Shown here: positions 20,501 to 32,400 of the stretch, in pieces
Layout: every line of letters starts with the position of its first letter
Numbering within the stretch: the stretch's first letter is position 1
NCBI GenBank assembly: GCA_037783545.1
Contig: JBBELK010000011.1
Span: 1,488,001 to 1,552,000 of the forward strand
Direction: 5' to 3'
DNA length: 64,000 nucleotides
DNA from: Henricia sp. BOLD:AAB3569
Taxonomy: Eukaryota; Echinodermata; Asteroidea; Spinulosida; Echinasteridae
Translations under genes and position numbers: made by a program
Notes under the pieces: model-generated
Told to the model about the DNA's origin: nothing
Seen by the model: the letters and a program-made list of their open reading frames with translations, nothing else
The model's database searches: none

Positions 20501-22524
20501 CACACCTTCAAAACTTGTAAAATGTTCACTCACTCAGGCGGGCCTAACATTTAAAAAATTGCTCAAGAGACGAAACGTTTGCAATGTTTTTTATTCTGTT
20601 TTTCTGTTTGGGCATCTGATAGGTTTGTAAACAACATGGTGTACTTCGGGCTGGGTATGAGCACGTCTGATCTAGGTGCCGATGATTATATAGCCTCCGC
20701 CCTTGCGGCTTTGGTCGAGTTCCCAAGCCTCGTATGTTGTGTGGTAGCTCTCAAGTACACTGGCCGGATCATCAACTTAAGCGGGACTATGATCATCGGG
20801 GGCGTTGCTTGCCTAATCACGGCTTTCTTAGGTACGTCAACGACGCTTATAGTGACGCTAAAAAAGTCAACTATGTTTGATTTGACTGGTTCATTATTCA
20901 TGAGAAATAATGACGTAATTTCTTCTTAATTTACATGTCCATATAGAATTGGGCATGGCGAGGACGGTAATAGCCATGGTTGGGAAGTTCTTCATATCTG
21001 CTTCCTTCGCGATAATTTACGTTGTTTCGGGAGAGCTCTTTCCAACACCAGTGAGGTAAATGTTGCCCGGCTGGTAAATATTGCCTGATTAGTAAATATC
21101 GCCCGTTAGTTTAAATATCGCACGATTGGTAAATATCGCCCGATTGGTAAATATCGCCCGATTGGTAAATATCGCCCGATTGGTAAATATCGCCCGATAG
21201 GTAAATATCGCCCGATAGGTTAAATATCGCCCGATTGGTAAATTTTATTTTGCGCTCTCAAAACGTATATTTTCAGGGATATCGTCAAAAATTCACCGAA
21301 GTTTAGTAAACTATAATGTATCCATAATCCGGTTACATAAAGTGCAGTAATTACATCAACCTTTTCGCTTCCACATCCAAATTTGGGGTTGAAAATTTCC
21401 TGTTTTCTTCCCATGGGTAGTATTTTGGGAAGGTATTTTATATGATTATTAGGTTAGAACGAAATCCATTTTTCTGAACATGCTCCTTTTAATGATCCAG
21501 CTAACTTGTACACTTTTCACCCACAGGAGTGCGGGGTTAGGTCTGTCCTCCATGTCTGCCCGTATTTCGGGCATCATCTCCCCCTTCGTGTTAGAGCTCA
21601 AATCGGTGTGGAGTCCGCTCCCGTTCGTCCTGTTCGGAGGGCTGTCTATCGCATCGGGGCTTCTGGCGTTACTCCTCCCGGAGACAATGAAGAAAACGCT
21701 CCCTGAGACGCTGGAGGAAGGGGAAGCGTTTGGGAAGTGAGTAAATTATTATCACGAATTAGTTTATGTGGTTTCAGAGTTATAGTCGATATCTTTACAA
21801 GACTCTGTCTTAATTTCAAAAGCACGTAACGGTCAAAACTTCAGTCCATCACAGGCGACGAGTGTTAAAGGATGAACTGGCCTTTGATCTTACTAAGAAC
21901 CACGGACTTGTAAGAACTTGTAGGTCTTTGTTGTGGCTTTGTTAAGGCCTGGGAGCAACACGAGTTGTTTGTATTGGCGATTGTGATATGACATTGCAAT
22001 CAATTGCTTTAATATCTATTCCGAAGCAATAACGAAATTGCTTGATCAATTATTGGATCGTCCTGTTAATATATACATGTACTCAGTTTTGCTAGAATCG
22101 ATCTGCTATTGATTTATTGATGTATTGTGTATAGTGCTAAAGTTTGATTTCATATATCGGTGGGTGTTTTTTTACCGATATCTTCTCGAAACTATTACAT
22201 CGGCAAAAGTTGGAAATTCTTTTATATGTTATTTTTATTTTGGCCAAATAGACCCAAAGCACAACTTAAGTATGATCTTTTATTTATCTTTCTTTAAGGC
22301 CGAAGTGGTGCGGAGGGGGCGTTGAAGACTCCACCGACGATACCGTAGAAACCTCGCAACCACTCGACACGGGAACCAATCACGGGAACAATTTTAATCA
22401 CCAGAAGAGCGTCGTTGGGTTTTGGCGGGCTTTTGAAGGACTTGCAGACATTTACGAAGATGTGTGGGGCGCCAAAATGATGCGCCTCCATCCTTATTAT
22501 GACAAAAGCCATGCATTCATGTGA
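17568..22524 (+). CDS. SLC22-family organic ion transporter, copy C (complete, 10 exons, 619 aa)
   Basis: Exons: 17568-18017, 18710-18813, 18937-19091, 19385-19553, 19845-19986, 20232-20317, 20623-20831, 20947-21055, 21527-21736, 22299-22524 (1860 nt). Exons 2-5 and 7-9 have exactly the lengths of copy B. The protein shows FDDIL near the N terminus and a Cys-rich glycosylated loop (NCT, NTT, NAT, NGT). The MFS signature is GSLADYLGRKP, followed by PESARWQ (Gln where the family usually has Leu). Loop 8-9 carries the degenerate KYTGRI, and TM12 is followed by [17 protein letters not shown]. Arg487 sits in TM11 (MSARISG), again OAT/OCTN-like. The 75-aa cytoplasmic tail is unlike those of A and B and ends in [11 protein letters not shown]. 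The ATG context is good (A at -3, G at +4). Likely a plasma-membrane carrier of organic anions or zwitterions; substrate unknown. Confidence 0.95.
18096..18536. repeat. 440-bp inverted-repeat element in copy C intron 1
   Basis: The ends GGGTCATTCCCAAAATTAGG and TTATTTTGGGAAAGACCC are inverted. The whole interior recurs in opposite orientation at 55244-55702. It is non-coding and its superfamily is not clear. Confidence 0.75.
21055..21243. repeat. 18-bp minisatellite starting at a splice donor
   Basis: About ten units of GGTAAATATCGCCCGATT start exactly at the exon 8 / intron 8 boundary of copy C (GAG then GTAAAT). About eight units keep GGTAAAT, so the array repeats a donor-like heptamer. 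Confidence 0.9.
21248..21420 (+). repeat. Interspersed repeat, GCGCTCTC family, copy 1
   Basis: The sequence from TTGCGCTCTCAAAACGTATA to CTTCCCATGGGTAG resembles 53990-54190 (inverted) and a degenerate copy at 36748-36970. It lies in intron 8 of copy C. It is non-coding and its class is unknown. Confidence 0.55.
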
Positions 22525-22789
22525 TCCGAAGGTCCTGATGGTCGCAGAAGAATATTTTTTGGGAAAATGTACTTCGATCTTCGGCTTCAAAGTGCGAGGA
22601 AGTTTCCCCAGAAATTGTGAAAACGCGATTAGTTTTTAGCCGTCACTAGCTCATATACATTCCTTTTTTTCTTTTTAACTTTTGAAATCGCTGCTAAAAA
22701 AATTGCACACTGAAATGTTGTTTAACATTTCAGTTAACATTTAAACAACACTTAAATATTTACCGAGGCCGAGGCCTCGCTAAATAAAA

Positions 22790-23043
22790 TGTTGTTGTTG
22801 TTAATTTATGGCATCTTCGGCAACTAAGGCCCTTTATGCCATTAACTATACGGTTTTAGCTTTACCTATACTTTATTATCAACTTGAGATGACGACGAAG
22901 GAGTTGCAGTTTTAGAAGTGGGAGGGGAAACCCTGTCAAGTAGGGACTGCAAACCCAATCCACATACACGCCCCGTATTCGAACCCGGGACGCCAGAGGT
23001 GAAAGGCGAGGAAAGAACCACTACGCCAACCCGACCGCCCTGT
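22790..23043 (-). mobile_element. tRNA-derived SINE, family 1, minus-strand copy
   Basis: This is the reverse complement of the 2070-2334 family: tRNA-like head at the right, TTGTTGTTG (tail) at the left. A 14-bp duplication CTCGCTAAATAAAA flanks it (22776-22789 and 23044-23057). The duplicated target contains AATAAA. Confidence 0.85.
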
Positions 23044-23332
23044 CTCGCTAAATAAAAAAAAAGGGTCAATAGGGTATGGGCCTGGGCAAGGCGGCTACAT
23101 ACAGTACTTAAGCCTAGATTACGTATAAAATTCAGCCGCAGCCAATTAAGTTCGACACGGTCTTGTTTACTGCTTCAAAGATTTATCAAATTGTGAATAA
23201 AATGATACCTTTTGAGTTTCCAGTGCTGGTGGCATTTAGTGCAAAATATTCCTTTAACAAAGCAACACAATTCGCAATTTTATTCAGTCAAATCGAAAGT
23301 GGATCGTTCCAACCTATCAGAACCCACTGATC

Positions 23333-23340
23333 TATATATA
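23333..23340 (+). promoter_or_regulatory. Possible TATA box of CTBS
   Basis: TATATATA lies 186 bp before the CTBS ATG, in a plausible promoter position. No other evidence. Confidence 0.25.
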
Positions 23341-23525
23341 CACCCCTAGAGCGCCACCAAGAGTTTGATAGGACCATTTGTATTGCACATAACACAGTAC
23401 GTTGCCAGAATATACGCGCGTGTTTGAACCGTCCAAATTATCTTTTCGTAAATTGAGAAATGGTGATCGTTTTAGCTGTATTTATTGCCGCAAGACAACA
23501 AATACTCAATCGATAAAACTACGAA

Positions 23526-26500
23526 ATGTTGCTTCCAAAACGACTGGTGTACTTCTTCATAGTTTTCCCAGCTATTGCGTTGCCTTGTGTTGACAGTGAA
23601 TGCCCGTGTGCGGAGCCTACGCACTGTGAACTCGTCAAAACATCTCCACAGAAAGAGGTATGATTTTCTTTAAACTGTGTTTTTAGGACAATTTGCATTT
23701 TCTTCATGTTTCTTCTACATATCCGACTGCTAAAGATTTATCGTGTTAATGTTTTGCGGCATAAAAAAATGCATTTTGATGATAAAAACATGTAATTAGG
23801 AGGGAAAATGTCACATTTAAAACAGTGGCCAGATGTTGAATCCTTTCCACAAATATACCTTTTGACAAATTATAAAATATGGCGGACAGGTATAAACACA
23901 GTCGCACATAAAATTATAGACTGCCGAAGGGACTATGTCATCTTTTGTTAGTTGCCTAGGCAATGGCTCTACACTAAAAATCACTGAACCGTGTCCCTAT
24001 GCTTTTGCAATGGTACTTTTCCCAACGGCCATGATATTTAGAGCCAATTATCATGGCAAAACGTATACACTTTAGCTGTCTATTTGTGGCCTGCTTTACA
24101 GGGTTTTCTCGTGCCCTTCACGGGTGAATGCGCAGTCACGAGTTTGATTTTTGTTTACCTAACCTGGCCTTTCGTGCAAAGTATAGGCGCTGATCTTGCA
24201 TGACGCGACCAACTATTATGTGTTTATAATTTCAAGTGCATGCAATACAATAATACTTAGTAGGTCTATACTTGGTATAAGTTTATAATTATTGGTCGGA
24301 AAAATATGCCGAAACTCTTGCGATGCACAAAATACACGCATGCACCGAGGCCAGTTAACGCTGGGATTATTTAAAACATTGCTGTCCGTAGTCGCGGGTT
24401 TATTTTTAGTTGAAGCATGGAGGAAGGAAAACAACTGAACTCATTAACCATGCGCGGTATTAAAAGTATTGTTGTTACGTCGATACACCGTCATTGTACA
24501 CCCCAATGCCGCTTTGTTAAGAACTGTTTTGCCCATTTCCCTCGTCAATAGACTACTAAAGTGAAAACGTCACCCTTTGTGTGTTGCCATGGTTTTTGGG
24601 TCTACACTAAAACCAGTGAACTGTTTCCCTGCGCTATACCAATGGGCGTTTCAGATTACCAGCTAATGTTTAGACCCAATTACCATGGCAACTGACGTCA
24701 TACTTTAGTAGTCTATTACTGCGAGTGTAGACGTCAGAGGCGGATCCAGCCTCATTAAAATACAAGAATAAAATGGAATGATCCATTGTATTCCAAAAGC
24801 AGTATACAAGTGAATTTCTCCTAAACGTGTTAACAAGTCTTCCGCTACACCGACGCGGAAATCTTGGCGTGTTTAAACGCCCTCCGGCGTCAAGTGGTTA
24901 AGACAAGTCAATTGCCTTGTCTATTTTTTTTATAGACCGTATCGAATAGCCGCCATTTCGTGGGGCTGTTTCTTTGTTCCTTGAGAACATGCATGGTTGC
25001 ACATATTCTTTACATGGTTGCACATGTTCCTCGAGGACATGCGTGATTGCACATATTGTGCTTCCATTGTTGAACGGTTTAAGTAACAAAAGGTGCCCCA
25101 CACATTTTCTAAACAGGCGTGAAAGTTCTATAACCCGTGTAGGCAAGGTATGTCTTGCATAGCGCAAGATGACATCTTTACGTGAATATTTTTCCTCTTT
25201 TTCAGTTATTTGTATTTCGAGCTGGATTTACGGACGACTGGAAGCGTTATGATTGGTCGAACATTACTACGGTGGCCGCGTTTGGTCAGTACAACCCGGA
25301 ACTCATGTGCTACGCACACTCGAGAGGAGTTAGATTTATATTAACCGGTCAGTCAAAAATTGTGCTTTGGATTAAATTGCTTTTAGTCCACAAGACTTTA
25401 ATTATATTAATGCAGAAATTACAGTAGATGTTTACACTTATCATAAAAAGTATTATGTTTATTAGACCATTGGAAACTGAAAGAAGTATTAAGTATAGGT
25501 TTTCCCGGCCGATTCCCGACTATTTACATTCCTTTAGATATTGCAAATATTCAATTTCGCACGAAATTGAGCGCACCACCACAAGCGAGTTTCAGTTTTA
25601 AATAGGTTGCATTCTATTTGAAGGAACACCTATTCAATTTGCATCAACACTCGTTTAATTTGGAAAAAGAAGCACACTAATTCGTAAAAGCGCCAGCAAA
25701 TTCCGTCAATGCTCATTGGATTTCGCATAGGAACGTGTCAGCCGTGTATTCGGGCATTCATATTCGTTTTCAGGCAAGCAAATGCAGAATTTGGGCGTTC
25801 ATTAGAAACAGGTAAAATACACTGCACACATAAAATAAGACTTCAAAATAAATTCCCAATTTTTAAACGTTTTTGTGGCTCTTATTCTTTGCATAAGCGA
25901 CAAAACGGCATATCTGATGAGCGATAACATACGCTCATTTGGTATGCCTTTTTATATTTTTAAAAATCCGGACAGTGTAAGCTGTGGCAGTTATAGAGGG
26001 ATAAGGAAAACATAAGGAAAGGGACAACTCATGGAAACATGATTTTCAGCACGTGTCATTGAAAAATGTTTGAAAGTTTGGCTATAACGTCGTTTGAAGC
26101 ACATGTTAAACAATAGGACTTGATCAATTTGAAAACCCAGTAACTGAGAAAGAGCAGCACGTGCTCATTCTTGCACACGCCTATACCTATTGAAGGGAGT
26201 ATTAGAATAAGAAAAAGGAGAAATAGAGAAATAAATGCAACAAAAACATAATTTATTGCCCTATTCTTAATTAGGTCTATGAAATTGAGGCCTTTTAGTT
26301 TGGAATTGGAATCGAATGGTGCAACTGTTGTGTGTCGCTATTAACGCGCAAATCCGGGCGAAATCGGTTGCTCTCTGTTAACATTCTATGCATGAAACTC
26401 GCAAATTGAACGACCTAAAACGAAAACGAAAGATTCTTTGGAATATTTGCTTGCACCAACAAATACATTTGACCTCATAACGAAAGTGAATACTCGTTTC

Positions 26501-28680
26501 AGGAAAACAGTTAAAAGCGTGAAACTAAACTTGCGAGGCAAAAGTGCGCAATCGGACGGGAAAACCTATATTAATACGTAAACTTAATCAATCTTTGATA
26601 CTGGAAAGACACTAGAGTACCTTTCAAGACGTTCCATCGATTCGTAACCAAAATTATGATTTGCACATAGCCGATTACCCAGCATCGGCGTTGTCCAATG
26701 CAACGGCTCGATCAGCCTGGGTTAAGCTTCAGGTAAATACCGCCCTCTTGCGGCACATGGACGGAATCAACTTTGACTTCGAGGCTATATTGAGCCAGAG
26801 CGAGGCTCCTTATCTGATAGCTTTGGTGAACGAGACATCAAGAGCTTTTCGAGAAGCCAACCCCTACGCCCAGGTTAGACGTTTTTTTTTTTTTTAAACG
26901 AACGTTTAAGGAAGGGACAACACTTGCAAAGGGTTGCCTTACTTGGTACGTATACGCTTCGTGTAAGTCGCCATCTTTTGCAGTTCGGCGCTCGGACGTG
27001 TGGGAGTCGGGGAAACAAGGCATCAATTTTGACATCATCCATGCAATCGTTGCATTGTTGACGTAATCATCCCTTTCAAACATTTAAATATGGCGCAGCA
27101 CATAGTTGCATTAGTTGCATAGTTTGTCAGTCAAAAGTAATTGTGTTGCCGACGTTGAAAACAAGATTCTCTGAATCTCATGAAGGTTTATGCACCGGGC
27201 AATACATCGGTAATGTTTTGATTAAATTCATCGATAACTTCAAACAAGTGTCGTCCCTTCCTTTAAGGTTATTTCGTCAACACGTACACCAAATATTCTT
27301 CTGGAAAAAGTGCCGAGCCAGAAACATTTTGTAATACTTGGTGATGTGTTTTCAAACTTGCAGATATCTTTCGACACCCCCTATGCGCCGTGGTCGCGCC
27401 GCTATAACTTCAAAGCTCTGGCCGAGTTGTGTGACTTTCTTGTGTTGATGAATTACGATATATCGGACCCCAAAATTGCAATCCCAAACGATCCGATTCA
27501 GGACTTCAAAAGAGGTAAGGAACTAGCGTAGATTTGGTGACTGGAATCCCACTTGGGGTATAATATTTTGGGACTTGAGTTGGACTTGTCTGAAATGGCT
27601 TGACCTTTTTGACTTGATTTTGAAGACGGTCAAAGGCCACTATAAACCAAAATTTCGTCGCTCTGTTTTAACAGGGGTGCAGTCTTTTCTGCATGTAGGC
27701 GTCCCAGCCAATAAGTTGGTAACTGCCTTCCCGTGGTATGGATACGACTACGACTGCGCGTCTATCTCAAAGGTAGGGTGCGGTCAGCCGAGCATTAGAC
27801 GAATTTCACAAAACGTTCTAAGCACTTCCGCATTAAAACCGAGGCTCTTCGTGCCAAGTCGGCAGTCAGTACGCATGCGCTACAGGTGCAGTAATGTACA
27901 GTGACTATAAGTGTGTACATACGTGTGCTGTTCTGCGTGGCATGTAGGACTGATTGTTCATTCACGTGTGACGTACGTACATTAGTTCACTTGCGGGTTT
28001 GATAAAGAGGCTCGTGTTAAGCAACGGTCTCGAATTGGTTAATTTGGGATTCGTATATTGGGTTCAGCGTTGAGGTTATTGCATGTAAAATGTATAGCAA
28101 CATCTACACATGGGATTGTCAAGCCTTTGGTAATTTGGTTTGAAGACATTTAACAAAAAAAACGTTATATTATTTAAATTTCAGGAAATTTGTTACAAAA
28201 CTGGGAAGCAGGCGCATATTCAACGTCGTTCCAAACTGTGCTACGATAATGTTACCCAACTCATGCGGAAATTCCCAAAGAACGGAACATTAAATGCAAA
28301 ATACCAGTCAAAGTTCTTCGATTATAAGGTAGGTAAACTTTATTTCTGTTGTAAAATGTCGTAAGTACATTTTTGGCAAAATTTAGTACGAAATTAGTAC
28401 GAAATTGATACAATTTATGACAGACACTGTGTATATAGTTTTAAAACACGACCATATTCCGTGTGAATCACAGAGTGCCGCCACCGGAAATTACCGTCAA
28501 GTTTGGTACGATGACCCGGAAACGCTCCTTGTACGGTACCTGTACGCCAGAGATACTGATCTCCGTGGTGTATCAATGTGGAACGCAGACTGCCTGGACT
28601 ACAGTGATGACCCGGAAGCAGAAAAACTTACGAAAGCAATGTGGCATGCCATTGGCCAGTTTATGCCTCCAGTTAATTAA
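23526..28680 (+). CDS. CTBS: Di-N-acetylchitobiase, GH18 lysosomal glycosidase (7 exons, 358 aa)
   Basis: Exons: 23526-23657, 25206-25347, 26671-26873, 27364-27514, 27675-27772, 28185-28328, 28474-28680 (1077 nt). The enzyme removes the reducing-end GlcNAc from the chitobiose core of N-glycans in lysosomes. A hydrophobic signal peptide (about 1-24) is followed by ECPCAEPTHC, matching the mature N terminus of vertebrate CTBS. Family blocks follow in order: YDWSNITTVAAFGQY, ELMCYAHSRGVRF, the GH18 catalytic motif DGINFDFE with the likely acid Glu129, CDFLVLMNYD, FPWYGYDYDC, QVWYDDPETL and GVSMWNADCLDY. Sequons are present (NIT, NAT, NVT, NGT). Length is close to the human protein (385 aa). All intron phases close and no break is seen. 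It faces SLC22 copy D tail to tail. Confidence 0.96.
24549..24715. repeat. TAGACTACTAAAGTG MITE, copy 1
   Basis: The ends TAGACTACTAAAGTG and CACTTTAGTAGTCTA type are inverted, and the TA at the edges suits a Tc1/mariner target. Copies lie at 29209-29376 and 47461-47625. Decayed relatives are near 23937-24080 and 13085-13290. It sits in CTBS intron 1. Confidence 0.75.
25348..26670. other. CTBS intron 2, no recognised feature
   Basis: AT-rich sequence. No exon-like homology, inverted-repeat element or tandem array was recognised. Confidence 0.5.
26910..27262. mobile_element. TTAA-flanked MITE, GGAAGGGACAA family, copy 1
   Basis: The ends GGAAGGGACAACACTTG and CAAGTGTCGTCCCTTCC are inverted and both abut TTAA. 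The second copy, inverted, is at 59115-59469. It occupies most of CTBS intron 3. TTAA targets suggest a piggyBac-like origin. Confidence 0.75.
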
Positions 28681-28770
28681 CATATAAATGCATATTCATA
28701 TGAGATATTGGTTTATTCAAATTTTGGACATTTGTATACAGTCTCATTGAATACTGGGGGGTGGGGGGTA

Positions 28771-28853
28771 CCCTCTGCCACCCTCTGCCACCCTCTGCCA
28801 CCCTCTGCCACCCTCTGCCACCCTCTGCCACCCTCTGCCACATATCGTGCTGT
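28771..28853. repeat. 10-bp tandem repeat on a solo hAT-like MITE terminus
   Basis: Seven perfect copies of CCCTCTGCCA (28771-28840) run into CATATCGTGCTG. That is the terminus of the family seen at 8217-8404 and 15724-15995, where this 10-mer occurs once. Confidence 0.85.
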
Positions 28854-29208
28854 ATAATGTGAAAAGGGGAATCATCCCCATTTTAAAATTCACTCCCCGT
28901 GTAAAACCATCTGAACAAATTTATACAAAACAGAACTTGGAGTGAAATTATGCTGAAATGTTTTTGCTTGATTCGCTAGAAGGTGATTCTTTGACATTTT
29001 CCCCTGTATTATGAACGCCTTCCCTCAATTTAAAAGACACATTTCAGAATTTGAACGCTAAATCTTAAACTCTGCTGCAGTTTCAACTGTAAAAGAGTGT
29101 TTAATGCAAGACCTAAACAAGGTCCAATAATGCAGCAAATTACAAAAGGCTATATATACCAAAGAAACATTTTGGATTGTTACTTTATAATGCTAACACA
29201 ATCGTAAA

Positions 29209-29376
29209 TAGACAACTAAAGTGTGACGTCAGTTGCCGTGGTAATTGGGTCTAAACATTCGTTGGTAATCTGAAACGTCCATTGGTATAGCGCAGGGAAA
29301 AGGGTCACTGGTTTTAGTGTAGACCCCAAAAACCATGGCAACACACAAAGGGTGACGTTTTCACTTTAGTAGTCTA
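29209..29376. repeat. TAGACTACTAAAGTG MITE, copy 2 (inverted)
   Basis: Reverse-orientation copy of the 24549-24715 element, between the convergent CTBS and SLC22 copy D genes. Confidence 0.8.
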
Positions 29377-29448
29377 TTTACAGAGTATAGCTTCTGCCCA
29401 TCTTGATTTTTTTTTAGGTCAAATAAAATCAGATTTGTTGAAATGGTA

Positions 29449-32400
29449 TTACAGATCAACTCCGTTGTCATCGGGTACCCCGAATGAATAACTCGTATCA
29501 CTAGCTTCGAAATCACTGTTTTGCTCCTCCTCCGTATCACTAGCCCCGCCCTTATCGCTAGCCCCGCCCTTATCGCTAGCCCCGCCCACACTACTACTAC
29601 GTGACTTATTGCCACTGATTGTACCGTCATCTTTTATCGCATCCCCACTGTGACTCGCCGTATCTTCAGCTACATCACCACCGCTCCCCTCCCCACCAGA
29701 CCCTCCCGGAGATTCCCCACCATCCTTCGGAGTCTCCCCACCATCCTTCGGAGTCTCCCCACCATCCTTCGGAGTCTCCCCACCCAAGCACGGGACCCCC
29801 GCTTCCGCTTTCACCAACGATTCCTTCGGTAGTTTCTCCTGCGAAGCATCGAATGCGCTATTGTCAATCCCTTCCAGCGGGGAGACATCCTTTTTCTTCT
29901 TCGGTGTCTTATGGCGGGGTTTTTCCGGGAACTGACACCCTTTTTCGTTGACGCTTTCGTATAGCGGCGGTCGGGCACCGTACGCGTAGCCTTCGTCATC
30001 TGCTATATAGGCAGGGTTTTGGACATCCGTCCGGTTCATATTCATGTCCAAGTCCTCTGTGTCCTCGGTGTCTTCGGGTCCGCGCCACGACCACGATTTC
30101 ATGCAGTTTAACCTGTTTAAAACACAAATACCAACTTAAGCCAAAAAGAGTAATTTTACTTGCGAATTTGGAGAATAATTATATTTTTTATGTCTAACAT
30201 AATTTTTGCAATGCCTTAGCGGTAAACGCTGTCAACTAGTTGTACCTGATAAAAGTTGTTAATTTGCGAAACAAATTGTGTCATCACACGGTGGAATCAA
30301 ACACATGCTTCTCATTCATTGGCCACTGGGGTCGGGTACAACACGATTTTGATTGACCAATACGAGATGTTCATTTTCGTTTGCGCAAGGATTTACTATA
30401 GACGCGAAGATCAATAGAGCTTCTGCACCAGCGGCCATGACGGGGGGCAGGTTTTCTTATTTAAATGTGTAACAATAGAACCACAAAGCACCTACTCATG
30501 CATGACACATGGTAACATTGTTACTGCCCCCTGTCATGGCCGCCGTGCAAAGGCTCTATAAGGACTTACTTTCCAAACATCTCCCCTTCTCGCATGGTTT
30601 CTGGCAGTTTCATATCTTTGGTTTTCGGCAGAGGAAGAAGGAGCGTTCCCGCCAAGATGGTAGCCACTCCAAACACGATTAGATGAAGGTTGGGGATCTT
30701 CAAGTCGACTGCTATATTTATTATTTGTGGCGCCACAATGCTGCCAATGCGTGCAGTCACAGAGCAAATACCAATCGTGACGGTCCTTTGAAAAATACAC
30801 CAAAACAAAATCGGCCAATCACAGAAGTCGTCTTATGATGCCACATGCTTTTGGCGGGAAAACTGCGTTATATACAAAATGGCAAGATAATATTTTGTAT
30901 CTGTAACGAAACTTTGTCAGCGCGGCCCAAGCATTCCTTTGCTTCTGGGCGCATATCCCACTGTTTAAAGTCATACAGCCCATCGTTTGCGAGTTGGAAA
31001 ATTTTTGCTTTTCACAAGATAAAATAAAAGGTAATGGCAGACTTTAATACCTCACCGGAGTCGGGTACAGTTCGCTCGTCCAAAGATACACGATGTTAAA
31101 AGTAGCAGTTATGCAAAATTTCCCAATCATTGCAACCACGGTTTTAATTGTTGGGTCGTCTGTGAGATAAAAAGTACAATTTGTTGTTAAACCCAATTAA
31201 CACATGCAAAACAGGAAGCATTTTATATTCATTTAAACTTTTGTTCATTTATATTTGTTGACCGCACAAAAAAAAAATTTAGGTTAACATTTCTACGCTC
31301 ACTTTAAGGTAATACTGTACTTCATGTAATATGTCCACTTTTAAAGGTGACGTGCCCACTGGCTCAATTTATTGGTGAGGGTGGGAATTAAAGGCCTATG
31401 TATCATTTGCAAGATAAAACTTTTTACAGATTCGTGGAATATAAGAGTGTAACATATCTAAGGAGGAATGTTGGTAAACTAGCCTGAAGAAATTTTAGCT
31501 ACTTAGATGCATCAATGCTTCAGAAAACCTTGAAAATCTATATATGGATTTTCTGTACAATTGAATGGTAAAAGAAAACCACCTTTGGTTGTCAATTTCC
31601 AGCATGACTCCATTTTGGACGGAAATAAATTCATGTGGTGTTTGTTACCATTGCTATCAACACTTTGAGTAAGGTTATTCTTGTAAACTCATGAAAAACA
31701 AAATTGGGTCATTGCAAATTATACAATGGCCTTTAAGAGTGCGTCTTGGCATTGTTGTAAACGCCTCAAGTTGGAATAGACGTATAATGGCGTAAGGGAT
31801 TGCCTACACTGTTTGTCAGTTCAAACTCTTGGTGGCGCTCTAGCCCAATGTAGACGGAATCTCTCACCTATGAAAATGGTCGTCAAGCACGCGATACCAC
31901 CGATCCATTCCAAGGCGATCATGTTGACCTTTCTGCCGATAAATCGAGTACCAATTGTAGCGTAAATTAAGGCCGGGATCTCAACGGCTCCGGAGATGAA
32001 GAAAGTCCAGTACTTGTCGGAGCCAAGGTCACCGGTGCTGAAGGCCAGGCCGTAGTACACCATGCTGTTTGTCATCCTAAAAAAACACAAAATCATGAAA
32101 GTATGCATGGTGGGGTACCGTGGAAGATCTGCATTCCAGTCCATGTTTCAGGTACGCTATATACCAAACAATTCCATTTCGCTTTGTGCCACACACATAT
32201 TAAAGGCAGATTTGTTATCCAAAAACGGGGCGCTGGTAAAATATGCAATCTTCTGCATGCAAATTAAGCACTACTTCAGCACATGTAGGCCTAGACCAAT
32301 CATGAGCCCCGTTGCGCGCGCCTCAGTCAATGTTTGGAGGCCATTTTGAAAAATGGCGGAGGCACATAACGAGGCCACCAAAGTAGGCAGAGATCCGTGC

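Larger units (their letters stand above)
22525..23525. other. Intergenic interval between SLC22 copy C and CTBS
   Basis: It holds the copy C 3' end, a SINE at 22790-23043 and the CTBS promoter region. AATAAA at 22783 may be the copy C polyadenylation signal. The remaining sequence is not recognised. Confidence 0.65.

Noticed and set aside
21055-21243. CRISPR-like array
   Set aside because: The units are directly adjacent with no spacers, the setting is a eukaryotic intron, and there are no cas genes.
29619-29951. Plus-strand frame with HHPSESP repeats
   Set aside because: It is antisense to the repeat-bearing tail of SLC22 copy D, which is in phase with a conserved gene.
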